Source: Candidatus Methylacidiphilales bacterium (GTDB lineage: Bacteria; Pseudomonadota; Gammaproteobacteria; JASGCS01). From it: a DNA stretch of 35,702 bases. Of this stretch, positions 24,107-32,379 are shown piece after piece. Position 1 is the first letter of the stretch, and each line of letters starts with the position of its first letter. The notes below the pieces were generated by a model. The model did not search any database and had not been told where the DNA came from. It saw only the letters and a program-made list of their open reading frames with translations. The stretch spans positions 1 to 35,702 of the forward strand of contig JASGCS010000015.1 in NCBI GenBank assembly GCA_030054035.1. Direction: 5' to 3'. The translations under genes and the position numbers were made by a program.

Positions 24107-25693
24107 CTAGTTAACTTTAGGTGGCACATCAAAGGTGTGATACGGAGCAGGTGAAGGTACCGTCCATTCTAAACCCTCAGCACCATCCCAAGGTTTTGCA
24201 GGGGCTGCTTTACCATATTTAATTGCATGAAATACAATAAAAACAAATAATAACTGGCTCAAACCAAATCCAAATGCACCGATCGTTGCAACTTCATTAA
24301 AATTAGCAAACTGAATAGCATAGTCTGGTATTCTTCTTGGCATTCCAGCAAGACCAAGAAAATGCATTGGGAAAAATGTTATATTTAAGAAAATCACGGA
24401 AAGCCAAAAATGAACCTTACCTAAAGTTTCATGATACATTTTTCCACACCACTTTGGTAGCCAGTAATAAGTTCCAGCAATGATTGCAAATATTGCTCCA
24501 GGAACTAAGACATAATGAAAATGTGCCACGACAAAATATGTGTCTTGATACTGAAAATCTGCAGGGGTAAGTGCTAACATTACACCAGAAAATCCGCCAA
24601 TGCTAAATAAAATTACAAAAGACAGGGCAAATAACATAGGAGTTTCATAGGTGATTGAGCCTTTCCAAATAGTAGCAACCCAATTAAAAACTTTAATGCC
24701 AGTCGGGACAGCAATGGTCATAGTTGAAAGCATAAAAAAGAGTTCGCCAGCGAGCGGCATACCAACAGTAAACATATGGTGAGCCCAAACAATGAATGAA
24801 AGAAATGCAATGCCTGCAGTTGCATAGACCATTGAGACATAACCAAACAGTGGTTTGCGTGCAAAAGTAGGAATTATCTGTGACATAACGCCAAAGGCAG
24901 GGAGAATTAAAATATAAACTTCAGGGTGTCCAAAAAACCAGAAGACATGCTGAAATAAAACTGGATCTCCACCACCTTGAGCGCTGAAAAATGAAGTGGC
25001 GAAATATTTATCAGTTATTAACATAGTTACGCAGGCAGCCAATACCGGCATAACTGCGATAAGTAAAAAGGAAGTTATCAACCAAGTCCAAACAAACAGA
25101 GGCATCTTTAATAAAGTCATACCTGGCGCACGCATATTAAGTATTGTTGCGATAATATTAATCGCACCCATAATAGATGATATACCTAAAAAATGAATTG
25201 AGAACATGACAAAAGGAAACGCCGCTCCAGTTTGTAATACCAAAGGAGGGTAAATAGTCCACCCACCAGCAGGACCGCCTCCATCTACAAACAATGTAGA
25301 GAGCAACATGGTAAAAGCAAAAGGCATAATCCAAAACGACCAATTATTCATCCTCGGCAATGCCATATCTTTAGCGCCAATCATCAATGGAATCATCCAA
25401 TTTGCCAAACCAACAAACGCTGGCATTACAACACCAAATATCATTACTAAGGCATGAAGCGTGGTCATGGAATTAAAAAACTGAGGATCTACAAATTGTA
25501 ATCCCGGTTGAAAAAGTTCTGTTCTAATCACCAAGGCCATTGCCCCACCAATAAAAAACATTACTAAGGAAAATAATAAATACAATGTACCGATATCTTT
25601 ATGATTAGTGGTAAATAACCAGCGAAGTATTCCAGATTCTGGCCCATGATGTTCTTGTGTATCTTTAACTGCTATAGTTTGTGATGCGTTCAT
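24107..25693 (-). CDS. ctaD: Cytochrome c oxidase subunit I (aa3-type, A family)
   Basis: This 528-residue haem-copper oxidase catalytic subunit has twelve helices. Ligands are visible: the haem His in MTTLHALVMIFG, CuB His and cross-linked Tyr in FGHPEVYILILPAFG, the pair HH in WAHHMFTVGM, and HFHYVLVPG near the C-terminal third. The Glu in GHPEVY marks the A1 type. AGGAAA lies before the ATG. It follows ctaC by ten bases. It reduces oxygen with electrons from cytochrome c and pumps protons across the inner membrane. Confidence 0.97.
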   Translation of the reverse strand: MNASQTIAVKDTQEHHGPESGILRWLFTTNHKDIGTLYLLFSLVMFFIGGAMALVIRTELFQPGLQFVDPQFFNSMTTLHALVMIFGVVMPAFVGLANWMIPLMIGAKDMALPRMNNWSFWIMPFAFTMLLSTLFVDGGGPAGGWTIYPPLVLQTGAAFPFVMFSIHFLGISSIMGAINIIATILNMRAPGMTLLKMPLFVWTWLITSFLLIAVMPVLAACVTMLITDKYFATSFFSAQGGGDPVLFQHVFWFFGHPEVYILILPAFGVMSQIIPTFARKPLFGYVSMVYATAGIAFLSFIVWAHHMFTVGMPLAGELFFMLSTMTIAVPTGIKVFNWVATIWKGSITYETPMLFALSFVILFSIGGFSGVMLALTPADFQYQDTYFVVAHFHYVLVPGAIFAIIAGTYYWLPKWCGKMYHETLGKVHFWLSVIFLNITFFPMHFLGLAGMPRRIPDYAIQFANFNEVATIGAFGFGLSQLLFVFIVFHAIKYGKAAPAKPWDGAEGLEWTVPSPAPYHTFDVPPKVN

Positions 25694-25703
25694 TTTCCTA
25701 ACC

Positions 25704-26537
25704 TCATTTATTAATCATTGCAACGGCTTGCTCATTTGAGACTTGAGGATTTTTCTTGCCCTCTAGCCACTTAACAAAATCTTCTTTTGACACAACTTCA
25801 ACTACGATGGGCATAAAACCATGGTCTCTACCGCAAAGCTCAGCACATTGCCCCCGATAAACACCAGTTTTGGTAATCTTTGTCCATGCTTGGTTTATAA
25901 ATCCAGGAATGGCGTCTTTTTTAATACCAAAATCAATCACCCACCATGCATGGATAACATCAACCGAAGTGATTAAAAACTGTATTTTTGTATCAACTGG
26001 TAGCACTAAACGATTATCAACATTGAGCAAATAATCACTAACCGTATTTGGACTAATTCCTGATTTTAATTGCCGAGCTTGGTTACTTTGCTGATCAAGT
26101 GAACTATAAAACTGCACCCCACTATCTATATATTCATACTTCCATTTCCATTGCGCAGCAGTGACCTTAACTGTTAATTCTGATTTTGAGGTGTCTTCCA
26201 TTAACAATAAAGCTTTCGTTGCAGGAAATGCCAATACCACCAATATCAATATTGGTATTACTGTCCAAACGATCTCTAACTTCGTGCTATGACTAAATGT
26301 GGCTGGAACAGGATGTGCTGAGCGACGAAACGCGACCATTGCATAAAACATAGCGCCAAAAACCACCACCGCAATCACACAGCAAACATAAAACGCTATC
26401 ATATGAATATCGTATTGCACTGCACTTACGGGAGTAACGCCCCTGGGTAAATTTAAACCCCAGTTATCAACAGCATAACCATTGACCGTACATACGCTCA
26501 CAAAAAAACCAAACAATATTGACGCAATCTTTCTCAT
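25704..26537 (-). CDS. ctaC: Cytochrome c oxidase subunit II
   Basis: This 277-residue subunit accepts electrons from cytochrome c at the CuA centre. It has a signal peptide (to about residue 21), two membrane helices (about 45-68 and 87-108), and a periplasmic cupredoxin domain. CuA ligands are visible in SVDVIHAWWVIDFG and CAELCGRDHGFM. There is no fused cytochrome c domain. The expected ctaC-ctaD-ctaG order follows, but ctaE (subunit III) is missing. A -10 element sits nine bases before its ATG, so it may be leaderless. Confidence 0.96.
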   Translation of the reverse strand: MRKIASILFGFFVSVCTVNGYAVDNWGLNLPRGVTPVSAVQYDIHMIAFYVCCVIAVVVFGAMFYAMVAFRRSAHPVPATFSHSTKLEIVWTVIPILILVVLAFPATKALLLMEDTSKSELTVKVTAAQWKWKYEYIDSGVQFYSSLDQQSNQARQLKSGISPNTVSDYLLNVDNRLVLPVDTKIQFLITSVDVIHAWWVIDFGIKKDAIPGFINQAWTKITKTGVYRGQCAELCGRDHGFMPIVVEVVSKEDFVKWLEGKKNPQVSNEQAVAMINK

Positions 26538-26546
26538 AATCTCAAT

Positions 26547-26552
26547 ATTATA
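26547..26552 (-). promoter_or_regulatory. TATAAT -10 close to the ctaC start
   Basis: TATAAT on the minus strand lies nine bases upstream of the ctaC ATG (26537). Transcription starting about seven bases on would leave almost no leader. No good -35 is seen. Confidence 0.45.
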
Positions 26553-26556
26553 CTAT

Positions 26557-26586
26557 GAGCTAACTTTAATCGAGCTAACTTTAATC
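26557..26586. repeat. Perfect 15-bp tandem duplication at the stop of the 88-residue protein gene
   Basis: GAGCTAACTTTAATC occurs twice in direct tandem (26557-26571 and 26572-26586). The second copy contains the stop codon of the upstream small gene (26581-26583), and the first lies in the ctaC promoter region. Confidence 0.85.
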
Positions 26587-26847
26587 ACCCTTGGTTTTTA
26601 GGCTATTTCTATTTTCATTTATAAATCGCTTAATTTCTTCAGTATGTCCTAATAACTTTTCCCATTGCTCTAAATAAAGCGTAACTGGAAATCTACCTAA
26701 CCCATACAATGACACCCCGCCTTTTTCGCTAACCTTCAAAGAGATAGCCTTAGCCCCACTAGAAACCTTTTGCTTGAGTTGCGAATTTTCTCTTCGTAAT
26801 CGTTCTAACTCATCCTGTATATTTTCATTCTGTGCATTTTCATTCAT
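26581..26847 (-). CDS. Small conserved hypothetical protein with N-terminal coiled coil
   Basis: This 88-residue protein has a short heptad coiled coil (about residues 10-30, DELERLRRENSQLKQKV) followed by a compact domain, ISLKVSEKGGVSLYGLGRFP then VTLYLEQWEKLLG. The GVS-YGLGRFPVTLY segment recurs in small uncharacterised proteins of diverse bacteria, but I know no function. AAAGGAG lies five bases before the ATG, the best ribosome binding site in this stretch. It is 43 bases before ctaC and could be co-transcribed with it; a -10 between them suggests it may also be separate. Confidence 0.8.
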   Translation of the reverse strand: MNENAQNENIQDELERLRRENSQLKQKVSSGAKAISLKVSEKGGVSLYGLGRFPVTLYLEQWEKLLGHTEEIKRFINENRNSLKTKGD

Positions 26848-26991
26848 AGTAGCTCCTTTTTTTAATCATTATACCAATCCATTGATTAAATATTATCCTA
26901 AATTGCAATGTATTAATAATTCAGAAAATCCTCAAATAATAAAAAATTCTAGATGAGTGTGGTAAGATTATTTTAATTTACAATTACCTGC

Positions 26992-27798
26992 ATGTTGCAA
27001 AAGATTACTTACACGATACCCATTCATGCCCGATGGCGATTAGCTCTAAAAACTATCACTTTTGTGCTGGTGATTATTTGTTTAAAATTTATCGTCCATT
27101 ATTTCAACTATGAATTTTTAACGCTAAGCTCACTGTTCACTGCGATTATTTCCGCTAATATTTTTTTAATCGGGTTTTTAATATCTGGCACTTTAGTAGA
27201 TTACAAAGAAAGTGAAAAGCTACCTGGTGATTTAGCTACAAGTATAGAATCCATGGCCGATGAAGGAGTGATTATCTATAAGAATAAGAAAAGTCCTGAA
27301 GCAGCAGCCTACCTAGCAAAGATCGCTCTTTTTAATCAGTCCTTGATAGATTGGTTCTATAAAAAAGAACGCACGCATGCACTCATGTCAAAATTACAAT
27401 CATTTAATGATGATTTTCTTGCTTTTGAAAATCTTACCCAAGCAAACTTTATCGTCAGACTAAAACAGGAACAGAATGCAATTAGACGAATGATAAACCG
27501 CATTCACACCATCCGAGAAACTTCATTTCTTGGAACTGGTTACGCCATCGTTGAGCTGATTACTTCTATTCTAATCATTGGATTACTGTTCGTTAACATA
27601 TCACCATTTTTTGAAAGTGTATTTTTTACCGCCTTTGTCAGTTTCATTTTGATCTATATGATTTATTTTATTAAAGACTTAGACAATCCCTTTAGTTATA
27701 GCGAAGCGGATAGTTTAGTAGAAGAAGTCTCTCTGAAGCCAGTGCTTGACTGCCAAAAGCGCATTGATCAGCTTTGTCAAACATTGATTGAAGATTAA
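26992..27798 (+). CDS. Inner-membrane protein of unknown function, bestrophin-like character
   Basis: This 268-residue protein has two N-terminal membrane helices (about 17-35 and 43-65), a cytoplasmic helical domain and two more helices (about 183-225). The passage NIFLIGFLISGTLVDYKESEKLPG after the second helix (cited in part) resembles the loop in bestrophin-like and DUF4239-type membrane proteins, but the match is my impression only. There is no clear Shine-Dalgarno. An extended -10 (TGGTAAGAT, 26960-26968) lies about 23 bases upstream. It is divergent from the 88-residue gene and followed by a possible hairpin terminator. Confidence 0.65.
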   Translation: MLQKITYTIPIHARWRLALKTITFVLVIICLKFIVHYFNYEFLTLSSLFTAIISANIFLIGFLISGTLVDYKESEKLPGDLATSIESMADEGVIIYKNKKSPEAAAYLAKIALFNQSLIDWFYKKERTHALMSKLQSFNDDFLAFENLTQANFIVRLKQEQNAIRRMINRIHTIRETSFLGTGYAIVELITSILIIGLLFVNISPFFESVFFTAFVSFILIYMIYFIKDLDNPFSYSEADSLVEEVSLKPVLDCQKRIDQLCQTLIED

Positions 27799-27842
27799 AA
27801 AACTATAACCAATGGATTCATTTTTATTAGCAACCATACTCT

Positions 27843-27881
27843 CTACAGAATACTTCGGTCGATACTCTCTGTGGTTTTTTT
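27843..27881 (+). terminator. Possible terminator after the membrane-protein gene
   Basis: CTACAGA and TCTGTGG can pair (with one wobble) around an 18-base loop that includes TCG/CGA, and are followed by a run of T. The stem is weak. Confidence 0.35.
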
Positions 27882-27959
27882 CAAGACAGTAAAAATATGA
27901 TCAAAGATAAATCTAATTCTTATTAAATTTCTACTTTAAGAGAGGTGCTACTAGGTTAA

Positions 27960-27998
27960 CAAAAAACCCCATCGAAGAATCTGTAATATTTTAGGGGG
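27960..27998 (-). terminator. Possible terminator after the TPS exoprotein gene
   Basis: On the minus strand CCCC and GGGG can pair over a long AT-rich loop and are followed by six T. It lies 38 bases past the stop of the exoprotein gene. The loop is longer than usual. Confidence 0.4.
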
Positions 27999-28035
27999 AA
28001 GGTCAATTGGACAACTTATAAATTTCACAAAACTA

Positions 28036-30246
28036 TTACAAGCCTATTGAACAGATGACCTTAATACTAAGCGTAGCAACAATATCATCTTCAACACAAT
28101 CAAAACTTATTAAACCATCAATCTTAATAGAGCCAACTAAATCATATAAAAGCTGACTAATAAATCCTTCGTAATGTTTTGCTTTATTATTTTTGATAGT
28201 GTAAGTAATGTATTTATTTCCTGGAGTAGTGACTGTAGTATTTTTTTGAGCATACACAAGGAGTGGTCTATTTGCAGTTCCAATATCACCTTGAGCCTGA
28301 AGAATCAATTTACCAACTCTAATAACAGCAGTAGATGGTAAAACATTACCAATCGTTCCACCTGATATAAGGGTGAAACTATTTGTACTCGTTGAAGTAA
28401 TTGAACTAAGAATACTAATATCTCTATCAGCATGAAGCTCTACATTATTTGAAGCAAGTTCTCCAACCAGATCATAAGTGGATCTGAATGTAACATTCGG
28501 TAAGACATACAGATATGTAGAACCTCTGTTTAATGAAACACCATAGGCACCGATGAGGGCGTAGGTGGAGTTTAGTGCGACTGAATCGCCAAAGTATGAA
28601 TTAGATGCTAGGGAGGTGATGGGTTGGTCTGCGGTAATAGATAGGTCTGTCCATGTACCTGATGAGAGATTGTAGAGATAGGTATTGCCTCTGTTTGTTG
28701 AAACACCATAGGCGCCGATGAGGGCGTAGGTGGAGTTTAGTGCGACTGAATCGCCAAAGTATGAATTAGATGCTAGGGAGGTGATGGGTTGGTCTGCGGT
28801 AATAGATAGGTCTGTCCATGTACCTGATGAGAGATTGTAGAGATAGGTATTGCCTCTGTTTGTTGAAACACCATAGGCGCCGATGAGGGCGTAGGTGGAG
28901 TTTAGTGCGACTGAATCGCCAAAGTATGAATTAGATGCTAGGGAGGTGATGGGTTGGTCTGCGGTAATAGATAGGTCTGTCCATGTACCTGATGAGAGAT
29001 TGTAGAGATAGGTATTGCCTCTGTTTGTTGAAACACCATAGGCGCCGATGAGGGCGTAGGTGGAGTTTAGTGCGACTGAATCGCCAAAGTATGAAGTAGA
29101 TGCTAGGGAGGTGATGGGATTAGAGATTACTGCACCATCACTAAATCCAATGACGAGTTGTTTAAAGTAGTCATAGGATTCTGGAATGGAGTCTGTGATG
29201 ATGAGATAGTCTGGATCAATGAGGAGGGTGCCTGTTCTACCATTAACTGCAGTGGTGGAGATGGTGGTGTTATGTTGTTTGAGGGTGCCTTTGGTGGAGA
29301 TTTCAATAAATCCACCATTGCCTTGCTGGGTGCTTTGTGCGGTGAAAGTAGCTGAGAGGAGGGTGAGGTTGTTTGTGGCGTTGATGATGATGGTACCTGC
29401 GTTGGAGGGACTGTTGGCATTGATGGTAGCTGAGATAATAGCGGTGTTGTTTGCTTGGATGGTGGTTGAAGGTGCAGTAAGGTTAACGAGATTGGAGAGG
29501 AGGATATTGGTGGCGGTGAGGGAGATGGTGTTAGTGGCAGTGAGGTCTCCTGCATAGGAGAGGTAGTCGGTGGTGGCGGTAATTGATGATGCGGTTATGG
29601 TAGCTGCTCCTACAATGGCGCTGGTAGCGAATAAATCTACTGCGTTGGTTGCGGTGAAGGTGCCATGCAGTGAGATATCATTGGTGGCTTTGATGGAGAT
29701 AGTAGATGAGGTAATGGTGCTGGTATCGGTAGTGGCTATAGTTTTTGCGGTGAGTTGCGTTTTGGTAGTGGTGATGGTGCCGTTAGTGGTAATGGTAGCA
29801 GTAATAAGGGAGGGGTCAATAGTGGTGAGGGTGTTAGTGGTAGAGTTGTAGGTGGTGTTGTTGAGTGAGGTAGCTGCTGCGATAAAGGTATTGGCTGAAA
29901 TAGATGATGATGCGCCGAAGTAGAATCCATTGGCGTTAAGTAATACAATTCTTCCATTCGCAGTAATTGATCCTAGTATCTGTGATGGGTTTTGGTCAAG
30001 AATGTTGTTAATGGTGATGGAGGAGGAGGAAGGTTGGTTAAATACTACTGATTCATTAGTATTGATATTGAAGCTATTCCACTGTAGTATGGCGCTAGTT
30101 GATTGTTGATTGATAGTGGTAGTTTGTGATGCTTGAGATACGGTAGCTTGACCTTCAGTAATGCTAGTATAGGTAGGAAGAGCAAAGGAGATAAAGGGGG
30201 TGAGCGTTGCTAGGAGCACTAAAAAGATATTGACAGATTTTCTCAT
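28036..30246 (-). CDS. TPS-domain (filamentous haemagglutinin-like) exoprotein with FG-GAP-like repeats
   Basis: From the ATG at 30246 this is a 736-residue secreted protein. GGAG lies nine bases upstream; an in-frame ATG at 30342 is rejected since it would bury the signal peptide. Order: a signal peptide ending FALP, a TPS secretion domain (GQATVSQAS, VLLNANGFYFG), then a beta-helix rich in Thr, Ser, Ala and Ile up to GTLLIDPDYLIITD. Four FG-GAP-like units follow (YFGDSVALNSTYALIGAYG), and a 190-residue tail has two Cys in its last 21 residues. TPS proteins are exported by a TpsB partner; none with POTRA domains is in the window. It probably acts as a surface adhesin. Confidence 0.85.
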   Translation of the reverse strand: MRKSVNIFLVLLATLTPFISFALPTYTSITEGQATVSQASQTTTINQQSTSAILQWNSFNINTNESVVFNQPSSSSITINNILDQNPSQILGSITANGRIVLLNANGFYFGASSSISANTFIAAATSLNNTTYNSTTNTLTTIDPSLITATITTNGTITTTKTQLTAKTIATTDTSTITSSTISIKATNDISLHGTFTATNAVDLFATSAIVGAATITASSITATTDYLSYAGDLTATNTISLTATNILLSNLVNLTAPSTTIQANNTAIISATINANSPSNAGTIIINATNNLTLLSATFTAQSTQQGNGGFIEISTKGTLKQHNTTISTTAVNGRTGTLLIDPDYLIITDSIPESYDYFKQLVIGFSDGAVISNPITSLASTSYFGDSVALNSTYALIGAYGVSTNRGNTYLYNLSSGTWTDLSITADQPITSLASNSYFGDSVALNSTYALIGAYGVSTNRGNTYLYNLSSGTWTDLSITADQPITSLASNSYFGDSVALNSTYALIGAYGVSTNRGNTYLYNLSSGTWTDLSITADQPITSLASNSYFGDSVALNSTYALIGAYGVSLNRGSTYLYVLPNVTFRSTYDLVGELASNNVELHADRDISILSSITSTSTNSFTLISGGTIGNVLPSTAVIRVGKLILQAQGDIGTANRPLLVYAQKNTTVTTPGNKYITYTIKNNKAKHYEGFISQLLYDLVGSIKIDGLISFDCVEDDIVATLSIKVICSIGL
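28534..29118 (-). repeat. Near-identical 165-bp tandem repeats (about 3.5 copies)
   Basis: A 165-base unit (55 codons) recurs with a constant period; for example GATGAGGGC occurs at 28552, 28717, 28882 and 29047. The inner copies look identical in DNA and the outer ones differ at single bases (GGCACC for GGCGCC in the first, GAAGTAG for GAATTAG in the last). Each encodes one FG-GAP-like blade and a TYLYNLSSGTWTDL strand. Identity in silent positions shows recent expansion or gene conversion. Confidence 0.95.
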
Positions 30247-30483
30247 AAAAATTCTCCGTGTATAAGTGTATGTGGCGATATATTTACAATGCTTGGCGTA
30301 CCCGATCGGCTGCACCATTAAACATATGAGATTCTTGGTCATCCTAACTTACCGCACTCAAGAATCACACAGGTGATTGATACTTGAATGAGCTGTGTGG
30401 TCGTGCCTCATCGAATATTTGGCACAGTTTTAGGTGTAAGGTCATTTTATTTGCAATAGGTTGTATTTACATTTGTAAGGTGA

Positions 30484-32379
30484 TTAAAAATAATAGGTGA
30501 TGCTAAAACCTGATCTTAATAAAGAAAATTTAGATGGGTGTTTATCATGTGTTCTTTCCTCATAGAAATCAGTAGTGTTTAATTCACTGGGATAATCACT
30601 TAGATGCCCTCCTGATAAAGAAGCATTTAAAATATCTTTATATATTGGGTGATAGATCTCATTAAATGCGATAGAAGTACAATTAATAGGTAGGGCAAGA
30701 AAGAAATTGATTCCAATATTTTCATATTCTGTATTATCGTACAAATAACCCAATCCAAAACAACCTGATTTTAGATAGCCAAAAAATCCAGTACTTAATT
30801 CTTTATCATCTCTGCCATATTTTTGGCTAATAGAAATTACAGGAAGTGCCCCATATTCTTTACCGCTGCCATAAAAATCCCTTGCACTAGCAGGTAGCTT
30901 TAACCCAGTTATCACTGAACCGTACAATGTAAAACTAACGATAAATCCATTTGTATTTGAATAGGTGAATCCTAAAGAGAATAATTCATAATAATATTCT
31001 GAATATAGCTTACCTTTATTCTGAATAATTGCTTTAAAAGCAGGATAGTCAAGTTCAGGTATTTGCCCATTTCTGAGTCTACCTGATGCAGGTTCATTGT
31101 GTTTATTACAACCAGTAGAATCATTTAGCTCACTAAATGTATAGCCAAGTATATATGCACAAGGAGGAAGATAAATTAAATTATATCTAAAATATCCATC
31201 TGAATTTGAAATAACTGCAGGTTCGATGTATCCAAAGTTACCAGCGTCTATAGGAGCAACAGTTGGTGTAAGTATTCTAAGATAGTCAAAATAGATAGTA
31301 TACTCATCGTTCAATACTGAAGAAATCTCAAAAGCAATTGCCTTTATCTTTGCAAAGCCATTTTTAAAATTAACTTGTATATTATAGAGTGGAGTATTAG
31401 GATTAGGGCTCTCAGATGATGGTAACGCTGGTAGTGCTTCAACTAATCGATACTCAGCGCTATAATCTGTTGGTGATTTACCCAAATAGCCATCAAAATA
31501 AGTAAAGCCAATGGTATTTTTAGCACCATGGTACACCAACCGAAAAGCATGCTGAGACGCTTCATCGGGAGTATAGAGCACCTTACCATACTGTAATGAA
31601 TAGGTACATTGTTTCCGATCAGTTAATGGCGTTGGACAAGTTGGAATTAATTGTTTAAAGTAATGAGATGCTTGCTGAGCCGCTTGTTTTCCGTATAAGG
31701 AAGTAATAGGATCACGATTATGGTTTAAAAAGTAATAGAAACCAAGCTCAAGTGATGGGGTTGGATAAAAAGTAAGTACTGAGGTGAGGTTGGGGTATAA
31801 ATAATCCTTAGCAGATCGTTTTATACCTAACTCTATTTCAGATAATGGTAGTAATGCATTGATAAAAGAAAAAGGTAAACTTTGGCCCCAGACAAATTTT
31901 TGATTACCAAATCTCCACTGCACAATATCATTATCTAATTGGATGTACCACTCATCAAATCTAGTATAGGTGTATGATTTATTGAGTTTTTGAATTATGA
32001 TTGGATCATCAATATAAAAAGAATCATGATCACTAAAAGAACGCCAAACATCATATGGGTTTCTTGCCTCGATTAAATTAATTTCATTTACTAATTTAGT
32101 TCTGATATGAAATCCATAAAACTCAACATGCAGTGTGAGCATATCATAAAATCTATCTTCCCAAACAAAACGAAAACTCAGCGATTGCACATTCTGCTGA
32201 TTTGAATCTAGGCCCTTTCCTATATAGCTATAATTGACAAAACCTGAAATATGCTTTTCAACATAATCATTATCTATACCTTCATCACTATAACTAGAGT
32301 AACTGACGCCAGTAATAAGTAAGATTAATAAATATACTCTAATAGTTTTATTTGCAGTAGGTAGTGACAATATTTGCAA
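30484..32379 (-). CDS. Outer-membrane beta-barrel protein, DUF1302-like
   Basis: This protein of about 631 residues has a signal peptide (RVYLLILLITGVSYSSYS, D), alternating amphipathic strands and a C-terminal SITYYF with terminal Phe, the mark of a barrel inserted by BAM. The segment WRFGNQKFVWGQSLPFSF resembles the R-x-G-x-Q-x-V-W-G motif of DUF1302-type barrels, but this is tentative. No POTRA domain is visible, so it is not a typical TpsB. There is no ATG at the start: the first codon of the open frame is TTG (32379), TTG at 32370 is a second choice and ATT at the signal-peptide start a third. It overlaps the protease gene by 32 bases. Confidence 0.75.
   Translation of the reverse strand: MQILSLPTANKTIRVYLLILLITGVSYSSYSDEGIDNDYVEKHISGFVNYSYIGKGLDSNQQNVQSLSFRFVWEDRFYDMLTLHVEFYGFHIRTKLVNEINLIEARNPYDVWRSFSDHDSFYIDDPIIIQKLNKSYTYTRFDEWYIQLDNDIVQWRFGNQKFVWGQSLPFSFINALLPLSEIELGIKRSAKDYLYPNLTSVLTFYPTPSLELGFYYFLNHNRDPITSLYGKQAAQQASHYFKQLIPTCPTPLTDRKQCTYSLQYGKVLYTPDEASQHAFRLVYHGAKNTIGFTYFDGYLGKSPTDYSAEYRLVEALPALPSSESPNPNTPLYNIQVNFKNGFAKIKAIAFEISSVLNDEYTIYFDYLRILTPTVAPIDAGNFGYIEPAVISNSDGYFRYNLIYLPPCAYILGYTFSELNDSTGCNKHNEPASGRLRNGQIPELDYPAFKAIIQNKGKLYSEYYYELFSLGFTYSNTNGFIVSFTLYGSVITGLKLPASARDFYGSGKEYGALPVISISQKYGRDDKELSTGFFGYLKSGCFGLGYLYDNTEYENIGINFFLALPINCTSIAFNEIYHPIYKDILNASLSGGHLSDYPSELNTTDFYEERTHDKHPSKFSLLRSGFSITYYF

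Noticed and set aside
28534-29118. CRISPR or other spaced-repeat array
   Set aside because: The repeats are directly tandem, 165 bp long and in frame within a coding region, with no variable spacers.
29127-29957. Several open frames on both strands overlapping the TPS exoprotein beta-helix
   Set aside because: They are rich in Ser, Pro and Thr or Val and Ala, which is what the low-complexity Thr/Ala codons of the real gene give in other frames. They have no ribosome binding site or domain.
30343-30483. Regulatory RNA or terminator between the barrel and exoprotein genes
   Set aside because: Only short inverted (AATCAC/GTGATT) and direct (TGTAAGGT) repeats are present, with no T-tract or recognisable RNA family.
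30484-32379. TpsB exporter for the neighbouring exoprotein
   Set aside because: After the signal peptide I see barrel-like strands straight away and no POTRA-type domains, and the length and motifs fit DUF1302-like barrels better.
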